From: Linepithema humile
Lineage: Eukaryota > Arthropoda > Insecta > Hymenoptera > Formicidae
Length of the DNA stretch: 64,000 nt
Direction of reading: 5' to 3'
Assembly (NCBI RefSeq): GCF_040581485.1
Contig: NC_090130.1
Coordinates: 1,798,001-1,862,000, forward strand
Each line of letters opens with the position of its first letter. The stretch's first letter is position 1. A program made the position numbers and the translations under genes. Below the pieces are notes generated by a model. The model did not search any database. It saw nothing but the letters and a program-made list of their open reading frames with translations, and was not told the origin of the DNA. Shown here in pieces: positions 62,830 through 64,000 of the stretch.

Positions 62830-64000
62830 TAGAATCTCTCTCTTTAGAGCATAGATATTTTCAGGTAACATTTTATCTCCGCGTAATATTTTTTCTTAGG
62901 AATAAAAAGTATGATCTATATTATTTTAGATTTTGCAAAACAATTAGGTGCAACCGACAGGTATGTCCGATGTTCGTTATGGTAATGCATAAAGCGTAGC
63001 ATAAAGCAATAAGTACGGGGGTCAGCGAGGGTGAATCGTAAATTAGAAAGCAGAGCGAGAGGCAAGCAAGGAGGAGGGAGCAGGGTCTCGAATTAGCATC
63101 GCTTTCAAGTCGCTTTCTAATCTCGGTAACTGGACAAATTGGCACTGAATGATCAGTAACGAACGGACGGAAGGCTCAAGTGGGTTTGCGGCTATATGAA
63201 GGACGCTTTGAGAAACGGGGGGGACGCCGGGCGTCGGCGTCGTGTCGCGTCGCCTCGTGTCGCTGTACTGCGGTATATCGCGGCCGACACGTGGCACGGA
63301 TTACATATACGCACATGTTACACGGCCAATTTCGGACGTCCGGCTAACATGTGTGCTGGAAGGGGTTCCTAATTGACGAATTAAATCCTTTACGTGGCGA
63401 TTTAAACGCATTTCCAACTACAAGACGTCGGGTAAGACATGATGTGAAATTCAGATAAGATTTCAGTTCAGAACGTTTCTACTTTCTACTTGAAAGGAAA
63501 GATGAGTGCAGCTCTGTAAATTAAGATAAATTTTAAAGAGTTTAAAGAGAAATTAAGAAAAAAAGAACATTACTTAGTGATTTTCTCCATTGCATAAATT
63601 AATTATTTTATAAACTATTTTGCAAGCAATTCTATGTCAAATTGATTCTTTTGCTTTTGTGAAAAAAAAAAACGAGATACGAGCGAATTGTTAACGACCA
63701 CAATCGGGATCAATCGACAGCTGCGATGGATTTCACATTGACGATTCGGGACGAGAGAGAGGGAGACTTCCTCCTCGGCCGTGGTGAGTACACGTATGGT
63801 CAACGTAAACATAAATTCCCCGTACACGCGTATCCGGTAACCACGATTTATTATCCGTGAATCGAGCCGGAGGGGGCGGTTTACAATGGCCCGGCAAATT
63901 GCGCCCGTTTATACCGATGGAGACGTTATAGCGAGTTCGGCGATGCGGACGAACAAGTGTGAAATCAGGTGCATCCATAATGCAAAGGGGTGGGTGCGAG

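Larger units (their letters stand above)
56422..64000. other. intergenic, no gene seen
   Basis: AT-rich at 56420-57500, strongly CpG-rich at 57600-59100 and 59640-60250, mixed afterwards. Frames up to 214 codons in the CpG-rich part are arginine- and proline-rich, overlap on opposite strands and have no domain. I see no exon with credible splice sites. If a gene borders the window on the right it is not visible here. Confidence 0.5.

Overview
The window looks like nuclear DNA of an insect, most likely a hymenopteran such as an ant or bee. It has long introns, long gene-free stretches, alternating AT-rich and CpG-rich blocks with no CpG depletion, many microsatellites, and one strongly recognisable gene of animal type. 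No bacterial operons, rRNA genes or CRISPR arrays are visible. The assignment to Hymenoptera is inference from composition and gene type, not from a marker sequence.

The one firm gene is the orthologue of Drosophila senseless / vertebrate GFI1, on the minus strand. I assembled it from four exons: 40373-40169, 30919-30258, 29865-29589 and 15160-14904. All junctions are GT-AG, all phases agree, and the product is 466 residues with six C2H2 fingers at its C-terminus. It is a nuclear DNA-binding factor; in flies the orthologue acts with proneural proteins to commit sensory organ precursors. The first and last introns are about 9.2 and 14.4 kb; the middle one (392 bp) splits the first finger.

Left of the gene (1-14.9 kb): AT-rich sequence, then at 3.1-5.95 kb a local cluster of three related copies (two tandem on the minus strand, one inverted on the plus strand) of an unrecognised small gene with a signal-peptide-like first exon. 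One copy may be intact, two are decayed. At 7.7-8.45 kb lies a GC-rich island with a possible isolated exon. The rest up to 14.9 kb is the 3' flank of sens.

Inside the introns: a 1.3-kb nested inverted-repeat element with a 28-bp-arm hairpin at its centre (17.83-19.12 kb), three dispersed copies of a short palindromic motif (17.4, 19.5 and 20.25 kb), and a hammerhead-ribozyme-like core on the minus strand (32.4 kb), probably from a decayed Penelope-like element.

Right of the gene (40.4-64 kb): about 23 kb upstream of sens with no supportable gene, carrying simple repeats, GA tracts and a small hairpin. It probably holds part of the regulatory landscape of sens. There is no operon logic here. 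The candidates for something undescribed are the small secreted-protein cluster at 3-6 kb and the inverted-repeat and hammerhead elements in the introns.
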